DNA from: Pelagilacustribacter sp045567335
GTDB lineage: Bacteria; Pseudomonadota; Alphaproteobacteria; Pelagibacterales; Pelagibacteraceae
Assembly: GCA_045567335.1 (NCBI GenBank)
Contig: JBJLCZ010000001.1
Span: 248,001-312,000, forward strand
Direction of reading: 5' to 3'
Length of the DNA: 64,000 bases
Position 1 is the first letter of the stretch. Every line of letters starts with the position of its first letter. Below, piece by piece: positions 16,740 to 24,561 of this stretch. Made by a program: the position numbers and the translations under genes. The notes beneath the pieces are model-generated. The model saw only the letters and a program-made list of their open reading frames with translations, was not told where the DNA came from and made no database searches.

Positions 16740-16916
16740 GCTTTGATATTGATTTATTTTAATTAACATCAAGCAATTGCACGGACCTTAATAAAAAACA
16801 AAGTTACAGTGAAGCTTTTTTTTATAAAAAAAGTGTTGATTTTAGCCGATTTTTAGTTTTTTTTTGGGGATAATTGTGAAATAATCATTTTAAATTAACA
16901 TTTCGGGGAAAGTGAT

Positions 16917-18815
16917 TTGACTCAAAAATATAAAGAAATTTACGACTTATCCATTAAAGATAAAGAAAGTTTTTGGAAAAAAATTTCCGAAGATATATTT
17001 TGGTACAAAAAACCAAGTAAAATATTAAATGAAAGTAATCCACCATTTTATAAATGGTTTGAGGATGGGATAACTAATACTTGTTACAATGCTTTGGATT
17101 ATCATATCGATCAAGGCAGGGGGGACAAGTTAGCGATAATTTATGATAGTCCGATTACTGGTGTACAAAAGAAAATTACATATAAAGAATTAAAAGAAAA
17201 AGTTGCTTTATTTGCTGGAGCTATAAAAAAACAGGGTATTCGTAAAGGAGACAGAGTAATTATTTATATGCCGATGATTCCGGAAGCAGTTATTGCTATG
17301 TTAGCTTGTGGAAGAATTGGTGCAGTACATTCTGTAGTTTTTGGTGGCTTTGCAGCTAATGAACTTGCAAGTAGAATTGACGATTCAAAAGCAAAATTAA
17401 TTGTTTCTGCGTCCTGTGGTTATGAACCAGGAAGAACTGTTCATTATAAACCATTAGTTAATAAAGCCTTAGAACTTGCAAATCACAAGCCTAACAAATG
17501 TATAATTTTTCAAAGAGAAAAAGATAAAGCAGAATTAAATTCAGGCATGGATATTTCATGGGAAGAATCTCTAAGAGATGTTGAACCTGCAGATTGTGAA
17601 AAAATGAATTCAAATGATTATGCTTACATTCTTTACACTTCAGGAACAACGGGTTTGCCAAAAGGTATCGTCAGAGATATAGGAGGACATATTGTAGCTC
17701 TTAAATGGACAATGAAAAATATTTACAATATTGATCAAGATGATGTTTGGTGGTCGGCAAGTGATATTGGTTGGATAGTTGGTCATTCTTATATAGTTTA
17801 CGCACCATTATTTTATGGATGTACTACAATTTTATTTGAGGGAAAACCCGTAGGAACTCCTGATGCCGGAGTTTTTTGGAGAGTCATTTCAGAACATAAG
17901 GTTAAATCTCTTTTTACAGCTCCAACTGCAATAAGGGCTATAAAAAAAGAAGATCCGAATGGAGAATTTTTTAAAAAATACGACTTAAGTAAATTTGATA
18001 AACTCTTTCTTGCAGGTGAAAGAGCTGATCCAGATACTATTAAATGGTTTGAGAAACTTTCAAATTCACCTGTAATTGATCATTGGTGGCAAACTGAAAC
18101 AAGTTGGGCCATTACATCCGATTGTACTGGTATAGAATCTTTTCCAGTCAAATATGGTTCTGCATTCAAACCTGTGCCTGGTTATGATTTAAAAGTTTTA
18201 AACTCTGAAGGAAAAGAAGTTGGTCCCGGAAAAATGGGAGATATAGTTGTAAAGCTTCCTTTGCCTCCAGGTACATTTCCTACTCTTTGGGGAGCTGATA
18301 AAAGATATAAAGAAAATTATATGTCGACATATCCAGGATACTATTTAACTTATGATGCAGGTCATATAGATGAAGATGGCTATGTTTGGATAATGTCTAG
18401 AACAGACGACATAATAAATGTAGCCGGACATAGACTTTCAACAGGGGCGATTGAAGAGGTTTTAGCGGAACATAAAGATGTAGCTGAATGTGCTGTACTT
18501 GGTATAGCTGATAAGCTTAAAGGTCAATTGCCTATAGGTTTGCTAGCTCTTAAAGCAGGTGTCACTAAAGATAAAAAAGAAATAATCTCTGAATGTGTAA
18601 AAATGGTTAGAGATAAAGTTGGTCCAGTAGCTGCTTTTAAAATTGCTATTATTGTTAAAAGGTTGCCCAAAACTAGGTCTGGAAAAATATTGAGAGGAAC
18701 TGTTAGAAAAATAGCAGATAATGAGCCTTACAAGATGCCTGCTACTATTGATGATCCAGCAATCTTAGATGAAATTAAACAAGACCTTAAAGATAATAAT
18801 ATTTTAAAAAGTTAA
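16917..18815 (+). CDS. prpE: Propionate/acetate--CoA ligase (PrpE-like, AMP-forming)
   Basis: It activates a short carboxylic acid to its CoA thioester through an acyl-AMP. Its 632 residues include the AMP-binding motif YTSGTTGLPKGIVRD (240-254) and SASCGYEPGRTVHYKPL, characteristic of propionyl-CoA synthetases. The substrate-pocket region has WWQTETSWAI, and the C-terminal acetylation-site motif PKTRSGKILRG is present. The start is a TTG at 16917, with GGGGAAAG just upstream. No in-frame ATG occurs before residue 118, deep within the N-terminal core, so TTG is well supported. It is divergent from proteorhodopsin. It could feed DMSP-derived propionate/acrylate or acetate into the cell. Confidence 0.9.
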   Translation: MTQKYKEIYDLSIKDKESFWKKISEDIFWYKKPSKILNESNPPFYKWFEDGITNTCYNALDYHIDQGRGDKLAIIYDSPITGVQKKITYKELKEKVALFAGAIKKQGIRKGDRVIIYMPMIPEAVIAMLACGRIGAVHSVVFGGFAANELASRIDDSKAKLIVSASCGYEPGRTVHYKPLVNKALELANHKPNKCIIFQREKDKAELNSGMDISWEESLRDVEPADCEKMNSNDYAYILYTSGTTGLPKGIVRDIGGHIVALKWTMKNIYNIDQDDVWWSASDIGWIVGHSYIVYAPLFYGCTTILFEGKPVGTPDAGVFWRVISEHKVKSLFTAPTAIRAIKKEDPNGEFFKKYDLSKFDKLFLAGERADPDTIKWFEKLSNSPVIDHWWQTETSWAITSDCTGIESFPVKYGSAFKPVPGYDLKVLNSEGKEVGPGKMGDIVVKLPLPPGTFPTLWGADKRYKENYMSTYPGYYLTYDAGHIDEDGYVWIMSRTDDIINVAGHRLSTGAIEEVLAEHKDVAECAVLGIADKLKGQLPIGLLALKAGVTKDKKEIISECVKMVRDKVGPVAAFKIAIIVKRLPKTRSGKILRGTVRKIADNEPYKMPATIDDPAILDEIKQDLKDNNILKS

Positions 18816-18816
18816 A

Positions 18817-18966
18817 TTATATATTTTCAATTTTAGCTATCATACCAACTTCGTAGTGATCTGGTATATTTCACGTCGCTTCATTACCTTTTACGCCTAC
18901 TGCTTTCATAGTTCCTGCAAAAAGAATATTCGGAACAAATATAAAAATAAAAATTAATTTTTTCAT
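18817..18966 (-). pseudogene. Small secreted-peptide ORF with in-frame TGA downstream of dihydroorotase
   Basis: An ATG at 18966 overlaps the dihydroorotase TGA as ATGA, the usual sign of translational coupling. It opens a signal-peptide-like start (MKKLIFIFIFVPNILFAG) followed by TMKAVGVKGNEAT, then a TGA at 18871-18873. The same frame continues sensibly as NIPDHYEVGMIAKIENI to a TAA at 18817-18819. Read with Trp at the TGA, it is a 48-residue secreted or membrane-anchored peptide filling the gap up to the prpE stop. It may be a recent pseudogene, a 31-residue peptide, or a read-through case. The family is not recognised. Confidence 0.45.
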
Positions 18967-20282
18967 AATTTAAAATTAAGTGGTTTGCCTACTTGATTGG
19001 AAATAACCTTACCATTTTCCATAACAATTGAACCATTCACAATTGTTGCAATAGGAAATCCTCTAACTTTGTAATTATTAAATGGTGTCCAACCACACTT
19101 ACTTGCTATCATTTCATCTTTAATGACTTGTTCTTTGTTTATATCAACTATAGTCAAATCAGCGTCAAAATTTTCTTTGATAAATCCTTTGTCTTTAATT
19201 CCAAAAATTCTGCATGGATTTTCACACATAAGTTTAATTAATTGTTCTAGCGTTAGTTTGCCATTATTTACATGATCTAACATTACTGGAAAAATAGTTT
19301 GAACACCTGGCATACCAGATGGGGAGTTAGGGTACTCTTTTCGTTTATTTTTTTTAGTATGTGGCGCATGATCTGAGCCTAACACATCTATAATATTATT
19401 TTTTATTGCAGCCCATAATCTATCATAATGATCTTTTGTTCTTAAAGGAGGATTCATTTGTGCATATGTTCCTAATTTATCATAACAATCTGGAGCATAT
19501 AAAGTTAAATGTTGGGGTGTAGTTTCAAAAGTTACATTTTTTTTATGCATAGCCAAAAAATCTACTTCCTCTTTAGTTGTTACATGTAATACATGAATTT
19601 TTTTATTATATCGTTCTGCAATTTTAACAACTCTTCTAGTTGAGGATATAGCAGTCTCACTGTTTCTCCATTCTGGGTGAGAATGAACATTTCCTTTTTT
19701 TATGAATTTTTTTCTTAAATTTAATATTTCCTCATCTTCAGAATGAATGGAAACTATTCTATCGCTATTTGAAATTACTTTTTCTATGTCTGCTTCCTTA
19801 TCAACTAATAAATTTCCTGTAGATGAACCTGCAAAAAGTTTAACACCACAACATCCTTTTAAATTTTTTAGTTGTGATAATTGACTTGCATTTTCAGGAG
19901 TTGCTCCAAAATAAAAAGCATAGTTGCTGTGCATTCTATCTTTTGCTAATTGAAGTTTTTTTTCAAACTCTACTAAATTAGAAGTAGGTGGATTTGTATT
20001 AGGCATTTCAAATAAAGAAGTAACTCCACCAAGTATTGCTGCTCTACTTCCACTTTCTAAATCTTCTGCGTCAGTTGATCCTGGTTCACGAAAATGAACT
20101 TGGGTATCAATTATTCCTGGAAGGACAATTTTATTTGTAGCATCGAAAACTTTGGCACTATTTAATTCAATTTTACCAATTTTTTTAATTTTTTCTCCTG
20201 ATATACCTAGGTCTGTGGTAACTAATTTACTATCAATATAACAGGATCCATTTTTAATTATGAGGCTATAATTATCAGACAT
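18963..20282 (-). CDS. pyrC: Dihydroorotase
   Basis: It cyclises carbamoyl-aspartate to dihydroorotate in pyrimidine synthesis. Its 439 residues belong to the class I amidohydrolase form. The metal ligands are in DTQVHFREPG (near residue 60), where HxH is replaced by VHFRE with the conserved arginine, in HVLHVTTKEE, and in GSDHAPHTKK. The carboxylated-lysine region is KLFAGSSTGNLLV. An allantoinase cannot be strictly excluded, but pyrimidine synthesis is the parsimonious role. Its stop overlaps the start of the small ORF. It is divergent from ygfZ over 38 bp. Confidence 0.9.
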   Translation of the reverse strand: MSDNYSLIIKNGSCYIDSKLVTTDLGISGEKIKKIGKIELNSAKVFDATNKIVLPGIIDTQVHFREPGSTDAEDLESGSRAAILGGVTSLFEMPNTNPPTSNLVEFEKKLQLAKDRMHSNYAFYFGATPENASQLSQLKNLKGCCGVKLFAGSSTGNLLVDKEADIEKVISNSDRIVSIHSEDEEILNLRKKFIKKGNVHSHPEWRNSETAISSTRRVVKIAERYNKKIHVLHVTTKEEVDFLAMHKKNVTFETTPQHLTLYAPDCYDKLGTYAQMNPPLRTKDHYDRLWAAIKNNIIDVLGSDHAPHTKKNKRKEYPNSPSGMPGVQTIFPVMLDHVNNGKLTLEQLIKLMCENPCRIFGIKDKGFIKENFDADLTIVDINKEQVIKDEMIASKCGWTPFNNYKVRGFPIATIVNGSIVMENGKVISNQVGKPLNFKL

Positions 20283-20320
20283 GATTAAATAAATATATTA
20301 TAACATATAAATTAGCAAAT

Positions 20321-21220
20321 ATGGAAAAAGATAAGATAACTATACTAGAAGATAGAGGTTTAATCTCTGTGTCAGGAAAAGATGCAAAAGAATTTCTTCA
20401 AAATATTTTAAGCAATAATATTAATAAAGTTAATAGTTTAAATTCAATATTCTCCGCAATATTTACTCCCCAAGGAAAATACTTATATGAATTTTTTGTA
20501 ATTAAATCAAAAAAAGGTTTCTTTATAGATTGTGATAATGAGTTTACAACTGATATTATAAATCATCTAAATAATTATAAACTTAGATCAAAAGTTCAAT
20601 TAGAAAATCTTTCCTCAGACTATGTAATTGGAGTTATTAGTTTAAATAAATTTGATGAGGTAAAACAAATTGAAAGTAAAAACACACAAACTATAATGTT
20701 TAGAGAAAGCCCTTTTTTCATAGATACTAGGTCAAATAAACTTGGAGTGAGAATTCTATCATCTTTAGAAAAATTACATTTAACGATTAAAGAGTTAAAT
20801 TTAGAAATTGTTGATAATAAAGAATACATTAAAAAAGCTCATAAAATTGGAATACCAATTAAAGGGTTAAAAAATTTAAAAGAAAAATTATTTGGATTAG
20901 AAGCAAATTTAGAGGAATTGGGAGCCATTGATTATCAAAAAGGTTGTTATGTTGGCCAAGAAAACACGGCGAGGATGAAGCTTAAAAATAAAATTAGAAA
21001 AAAGTTATTTTCTGTTAGATCTAATGAAAAATTAAAAGTAGGAAGTGAAATCACTTTTATTAATAAAACTATAGGTAAAATTTTGATTGATTCACCTTAT
21101 CCATTTGCATTGATAAATCTTTTTAACCCTGATTTTTTAGATTTCAGGGATAAAGATATTTTTTGTGAAAATAAAAAAATTAATTTACAAACATTGGTAA
21201 TAAAAGATGATAACAAATAA
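20321..21220 (+). CDS. ygfZ: YgfZ/GcvT-like folate-binding protein
   Basis: This is a tetrahydrofolate-binding protein that helps maintain certain Fe-S enzymes such as MiaB. It is related to the glycine-cleavage T-protein but is not an aminomethyltransferase. The 299-residue sequence carries the diagnostic KGCYVGQE motif (207-214), whose cysteine is essential in the E. coli protein. It has an N-terminal ISVSGKDAKEFLQNILSNN segment typical of the family. It is followed six bases later by the racemase-family gene, so they share a transcript. Confidence 0.93.
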   Translation: MEKDKITILEDRGLISVSGKDAKEFLQNILSNNINKVNSLNSIFSAIFTPQGKYLYEFFVIKSKKGFFIDCDNEFTTDIINHLNNYKLRSKVQLENLSSDYVIGVISLNKFDEVKQIESKNTQTIMFRESPFFIDTRSNKLGVRILSSLEKLHLTIKELNLEIVDNKEYIKKAHKIGIPIKGLKNLKEKLFGLEANLEELGAIDYQKGCYVGQENTARMKLKNKIRKKLFSVRSNEKLKVGSEITFINKTIGKILIDSPYPFALINLFNPDFLDFRDKDIFCENKKINLQTLVIKDDNK

Positions 21221-21226
21221 ATTAAC

Positions 21227-21928
21227 ATGATAGGAATATTAGGAGGAATGGGAACGCAAGCTGGGTTAGATTTTTGTAACAAGCTTGCAAAATTAAGTAG
21301 AGGTAAAATTGATCAAAAATATCCTCTCTTTATTTTGTATAATAAATCAAATATCCCTGGACGCCCTGAAAATATAAATAAATATAATAAAGTTTTGAAA
21401 AGTTTAATTTCAGGTTGTAAATTATTACAAGATAGCAAATGTAAATTCATTGTTATCCCATGTAACACTGCACATTTTTGGTATAAAGATTTACAAAAAA
21501 AAATTAGAATTCCAATTATAAGTATGCCTAAAGAAGTTTTTTTTGAAGCAAAAAAAAATTGTAAAAAAAATTCTAAAATTGGAATTCTTGCTACTGAAGG
21601 AACTTTAAAAACTGGAGTATACAATAAATTTTTTGATAAAAATTTTCAATTATTGAGTCCAACGAAGAACCTGCAAAAAAATAATGTTAATAAAGCTATT
21701 AAATTTGTTAAAATGGGGAAAATTAAAGAAGCAGAAAAAACTATAAAAGCAGCAGTAAATTATTTAATCAAAATTAAATGCAAAAAAATTATTTTAGGAT
21801 GTACTGAACTTCCAATAGCAATTTTTGCTTTTAAATCTTTTAAAAGAATTAAGCTATCTAAAACTTTTTTAGATCCAAATTTAATTCTAGCTGAAAGCGC
21901 AATGAAAAAATATAAATTAAAAACTTAA
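21227..21928 (+). CDS. Aspartate/glutamate racemase family protein
   Basis: This is a cofactor-independent amino-acid racemase of 233 residues. The two catalytic cysteines lie in IPCNTAHFW (Cys79) and LGCTELPI (Cys192), and the N-terminus is IGILGGMGTQAGLDF, as in the aspartate racemase branch rather than MurI. The likely product is D-aspartate or D-glutamate, but the substrate cannot be read from sequence. Its TAA interlocks with the TAA of the convergent CBS gene in a 4-bp TTAA. Confidence 0.88.
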   Translation: MIGILGGMGTQAGLDFCNKLAKLSRGKIDQKYPLFILYNKSNIPGRPENINKYNKVLKSLISGCKLLQDSKCKFIVIPCNTAHFWYKDLQKKIRIPIISMPKEVFFEAKKNCKKNSKIGILATEGTLKTGVYNKFFDKNFQLLSPTKNLQKNNVNKAIKFVKMGKIKEAEKTIKAAVNYLIKIKCKKIILGCTELPIAIFAFKSFKRIKLSKTFLDPNLILAESAMKKYKLKT

Positions 21929-22353
21929 TAGCTATTTATATATTCTCTTAAACTCTTATTTTCTTCTTTAATTTTATCTATAAGATGATTAACAACATCG
22001 CCTATTGAAACAATGCCTAGTAACTTATTTTGTTCCATTATTAAGATATGCCTTATTTTTTTTTCAGTCATTATTTCCATTAATTCAGTTACAGAGGTAT
22101 TAAGATCACAAATTACTAAATTTTTAGACATTATTTCTGAAACTGAAAGACTCGTATTAAATCTCTCAACATAAATAAACCTGGAAAGATCACGTTCTGA
22201 GATTATTCCGACAACTTTGTCATTTTTATTTAAAACTGGCATTGATCCAATTTTTTTTTCGTGAAGATTTTGACTAGCAGTTTTAATTGTATCAGTTTCA
22301 CGTAAAGTGAAACATTCTCTTTTAGACATCCTGCTTACAAGTTTGCCAGGCAT
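21925..22353 (-). CDS. CBS-domain pair protein
   Basis: This is a stand-alone pair of CBS domains (142 residues), which usually bind adenine nucleotides and act as energy or ligand sensors. The two repeats are visible as IGSMPVLNKNDKVVGIISERDL and KIRHILIMEQNKLLGIVSIGDVVNHLI. There is no attached catalytic domain. The C-terminus is charged and helical. The target is unknown. Its stop interlocks with the racemase stop. A small membrane-peptide ORF lies upstream on the same strand. Confidence 0.88.
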   Translation of the reverse strand: MPGKLVSRMSKRECFTLRETDTIKTASQNLHEKKIGSMPVLNKNDKVVGIISERDLSRFIYVERFNTSLSVSEIMSKNLVICDLNTSVTELMEIMTEKKIRHILIMEQNKLLGIVSIGDVVNHLIDKIKEENKSLREYINSY

Positions 22354-22397
22354 AAATGTTATTTAATTAGATTTTAGTATAATAGTCAATGTAGGAA

Positions 22398-22517
22398 TTA
22401 TAATGCATTTAAAAATCGTGATAATGATGCCAATATACCATATCCACTAAGCTCAATAAAAATTACAATTAAAACAATAAGTATAATTTTTTTTCTTTTT
22501 TTTATAAATTCTTTCAT
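22398..22517 (-). CDS. Predicted 39-residue single-span membrane peptide
   Basis: This small ORF lies in the 240-bp gap between the CBS gene and tRNA-Leu. It starts with a basic stretch (MKEFIKKRKK), followed by one hydrophobic helix (about residues 11-21) and a short tail (ELSGYGILASLSRFLNAL). This is the typical topology of a bacterial small membrane protein. There is no recognisable family. It is too short for coding statistics to prove, and no strong ribosome site is seen. The rest of the gap shows nothing clear. Confidence 0.4.
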   Translation of the reverse strand: MKEFIKKRKKIILIVLIVIFIELSGYGILASLSRFLNAL

Positions 22518-22592
22518 TTCTCTTTAGATATTTATCTTATCTTTAAATAATTTTATTTCACGTAAAATTTTTACTGAAAAATATACTCTTTT

Positions 22593-22677
22593 TGGTGCGG
22601 TCGGAGAGACTCGAACTCTCATGGGAAAACCCACACGGCCCTCAACCGTGCCTGTCTACCAGTTTCAGCACGACCGC
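22593..22677 (-). tRNA. tRNA-Leu (anticodon GAG)
   Basis: On the minus strand the acceptor stem GCGGTCG pairs with CGACCGC. The anticodon arm is CACGG-TTGAGGG-CCGTG with anticodon GAG. There is a long variable arm typical of leucine tRNAs, a GAGAGTTCGAGTCTCTC T-arm, and a discriminator A followed by an encoded CCA end. The full cloverleaf is 85 nt. It is divergent from nadA. Confidence 0.95.
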
Positions 22678-22738
22678 ATTAAGTATGCGACAATAAATGA
22701 ATGACAATTTAACTTCAAGTTGGTACATTAGAATAAGT

Positions 22739-23728
22739 ATGTCTACACAAGAACATTTAAATAGAAAATCAGCTGAGATTTATGAGAAAATCTCTAAATA
22801 TATACCTGAAATAGAATGGAAAATTCACGCTCCATTAATAGAAAAAATTAATAAACTTAAAAAAGAAAAAAATGCAGTTATTCTTGCTCACAATTATCAA
22901 ACACCAGAAATTTATCATGGCGTATCAGACATTGCTGCAGACTCTTTGGCATTAGCTGTAGAAGCATCAAAAACATCAGCTGATATAATTGTTTTATGTG
23001 GAGTTCATTTTATGGCAGAAACTGCTAAATTAATGAGCCCTGAAAAAAAAGTTTTAATTCCTGATATAAATGCTGGTTGTTCCTTAGCTGAGTCTTTATC
23101 TGGGGAAGACGTAAGGCTTTTAAAAAAAAAATATCCAGGTGTACCGGTAGTATCTTACGTGAATACTTCAGCAGATGTTAAAGCAGAAACGGATGTCTGC
23201 TGTACATCTGCAAATGCTGTAAAGGTAGTTGAGTCCTTGAAAACAGATAAAGTAATTTTTTTACCAGATCAGCATTTAGCAAATTATGTAGCAAAACAAA
23301 CAAAGGTAAAAATTATATCCTGGAAAGGATCTTGTATTGTTCATGAACAATTTTCACCAAAAGAAATAAAAGAAATTAGAGATGCAAACCCAGGAATAAA
23401 AGTTATAGGTCATCCTGAGTGTCCAGCAGAAGTTTTAGATGCTTGCGATTTTGCAGGTTCCACAGGTGGCATGATAGATTATGTTAAAAAAAATCAACCA
23501 AAAAAAGTTATGTTGGTCACTGAATGTTCAATGAGTGATAACGTTGAAGCTGATAATCCTAATGTAGAATTTATTAAACCATGTAATCTTTGTCCTTATA
23601 TGAAAAAAATTACGTTACAAAAAATACTGGATTGTCTAGAAAATGAAACTAACGAAATTTTTATTGATGAGAAAATAGCTAAAGCAGCAAAAAAATCAGT
23701 TCAAAGAATGGCTGAAATCGGTCGTTAG
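22739..23728 (+). CDS. nadA: Quinolinate synthase
   Basis: It condenses iminoaspartate with dihydroxyacetone phosphate to quinolinate, using a labile 4Fe-4S cluster. Family segments include AHNYQTPEIYHGVSD, VVSYVNTSADVKAE, and the cluster cysteines in LCGVHFMAETA, HPECPAEV and the C-terminal CNLCPYMKKITLQ. The frame is open back to an ATG at 22697 (343 aa). I prefer the ATG at 22739 (329 aa), because homology to the family begins just after MSTQEHLN and the extra 14 residues look non-conserved. It is followed after 5 bp by nadC. No nadB gene is nearby. Confidence 0.95.
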   Translation: MSTQEHLNRKSAEIYEKISKYIPEIEWKIHAPLIEKINKLKKEKNAVILAHNYQTPEIYHGVSDIAADSLALAVEASKTSADIIVLCGVHFMAETAKLMSPEKKVLIPDINAGCSLAESLSGEDVRLLKKKYPGVPVVSYVNTSADVKAETDVCCTSANAVKVVESLKTDKVIFLPDQHLANYVAKQTKVKIISWKGSCIVHEQFSPKEIKEIRDANPGIKVIGHPECPAEVLDACDFAGSTGGMIDYVKKNQPKKVMLVTECSMSDNVEADNPNVEFIKPCNLCPYMKKITLQKILDCLENETNEIFIDEKIAKAAKKSVQRMAEIGR

Positions 23729-23733
23729 TGTAA

Positions 23734-24561
23734 GTGAAATTGATTAAAAAAAATTTTATAAATAAAATTGTAAAATTAGCTTTAAATGAAGATCTTAGGC
23801 CTTACGGGGATATCACATCTAAATTAATTTATAACAAAAAAAGTAAAGCTAAAATTATAGCTAAACAAAATGGAGTTATTGCCGGTCTAGATTTTTGTAA
23901 ATCTGCTTTTGAATTGATGGGAAAAGAAACAATTTTCTCTAAAAAAATCAAAGATGGAATGACAGTAAAAAAAGGTAAAGTCGTTGCAATTATTTCAGCA
24001 AAAACCAAAACTATATTGGCAGCAGAAAGAACTGCTTTAAATTTTCTTTGTCACTCTTCAGGTATTGCAACATTTACAAGCAAATTTGTAAAAAAAGTAA
24101 ACAAAAGATCAAAAATATGTTGTACAAGAAAGACTACACCTAACTTAAGATTTTTAGAAAAGTATGCAGTTAAAAAAGGTGGTGGTGTTAATCATAGATA
24201 CAACTTATGCGATGAAATTATGATTAAGGATAATCATATTAGTGCGAGTTTAAATCTTAAGGAGTTAGTTCAAAAAGCAATTAAAACTAAAAAGATTGTT
24301 ACAGTTGAAATAGACAGTATTATTCAATTAAAAAAAATATTAGGCTTAAAATTTGAGAGAATTTTGTTTGATAATATGGACCTAAAGACATTAAAAAAAT
24401 GTTTAAAATTATGTAATAATAAATATGAGACTGAATATTCCGGTAATGTAAATTTAAAAAATGTTAGAAAAATATCTAAAACTAAAGTAAAAAGAATATC
24501 TATAGGCTCATTAACTCACAGTGCAAAGGCATTTGACTTTAGTCTAGAGTTATTTTCTTAA
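23734..24561 (+). CDS. nadC: Nicotinate-nucleotide pyrophosphorylase (carboxylating)
   Basis: It converts quinolinate and PRPP to nicotinate mononucleotide, the step after NadA. The 275-residue protein has the characteristic RTALNFLCHSSGIAT, TRKTTPNLRFLEKYAV and GGGVNHRYNL segments of the active site, and IMIKDNHI. The start is GTG at 23734, immediately after nadA. The gene ends inside the 3' end of convergent ppdK (12-bp overlap). Confidence 0.95.
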   Translation: MKLIKKNFINKIVKLALNEDLRPYGDITSKLIYNKKSKAKIIAKQNGVIAGLDFCKSAFELMGKETIFSKKIKDGMTVKKGKVVAIISAKTKTILAAERTALNFLCHSSGIATFTSKFVKKVNKRSKICCTRKTTPNLRFLEKYAVKKGGGVNHRYNLCDEIMIKDNHISASLNLKELVQKAIKTKKIVTVEIDSIIQLKKILGLKFERILFDNMDLKTLKKCLKLCNNKYETEYSGNVNLKNVRKISKTKVKRISIGSLTHSAKAFDFSLELFS

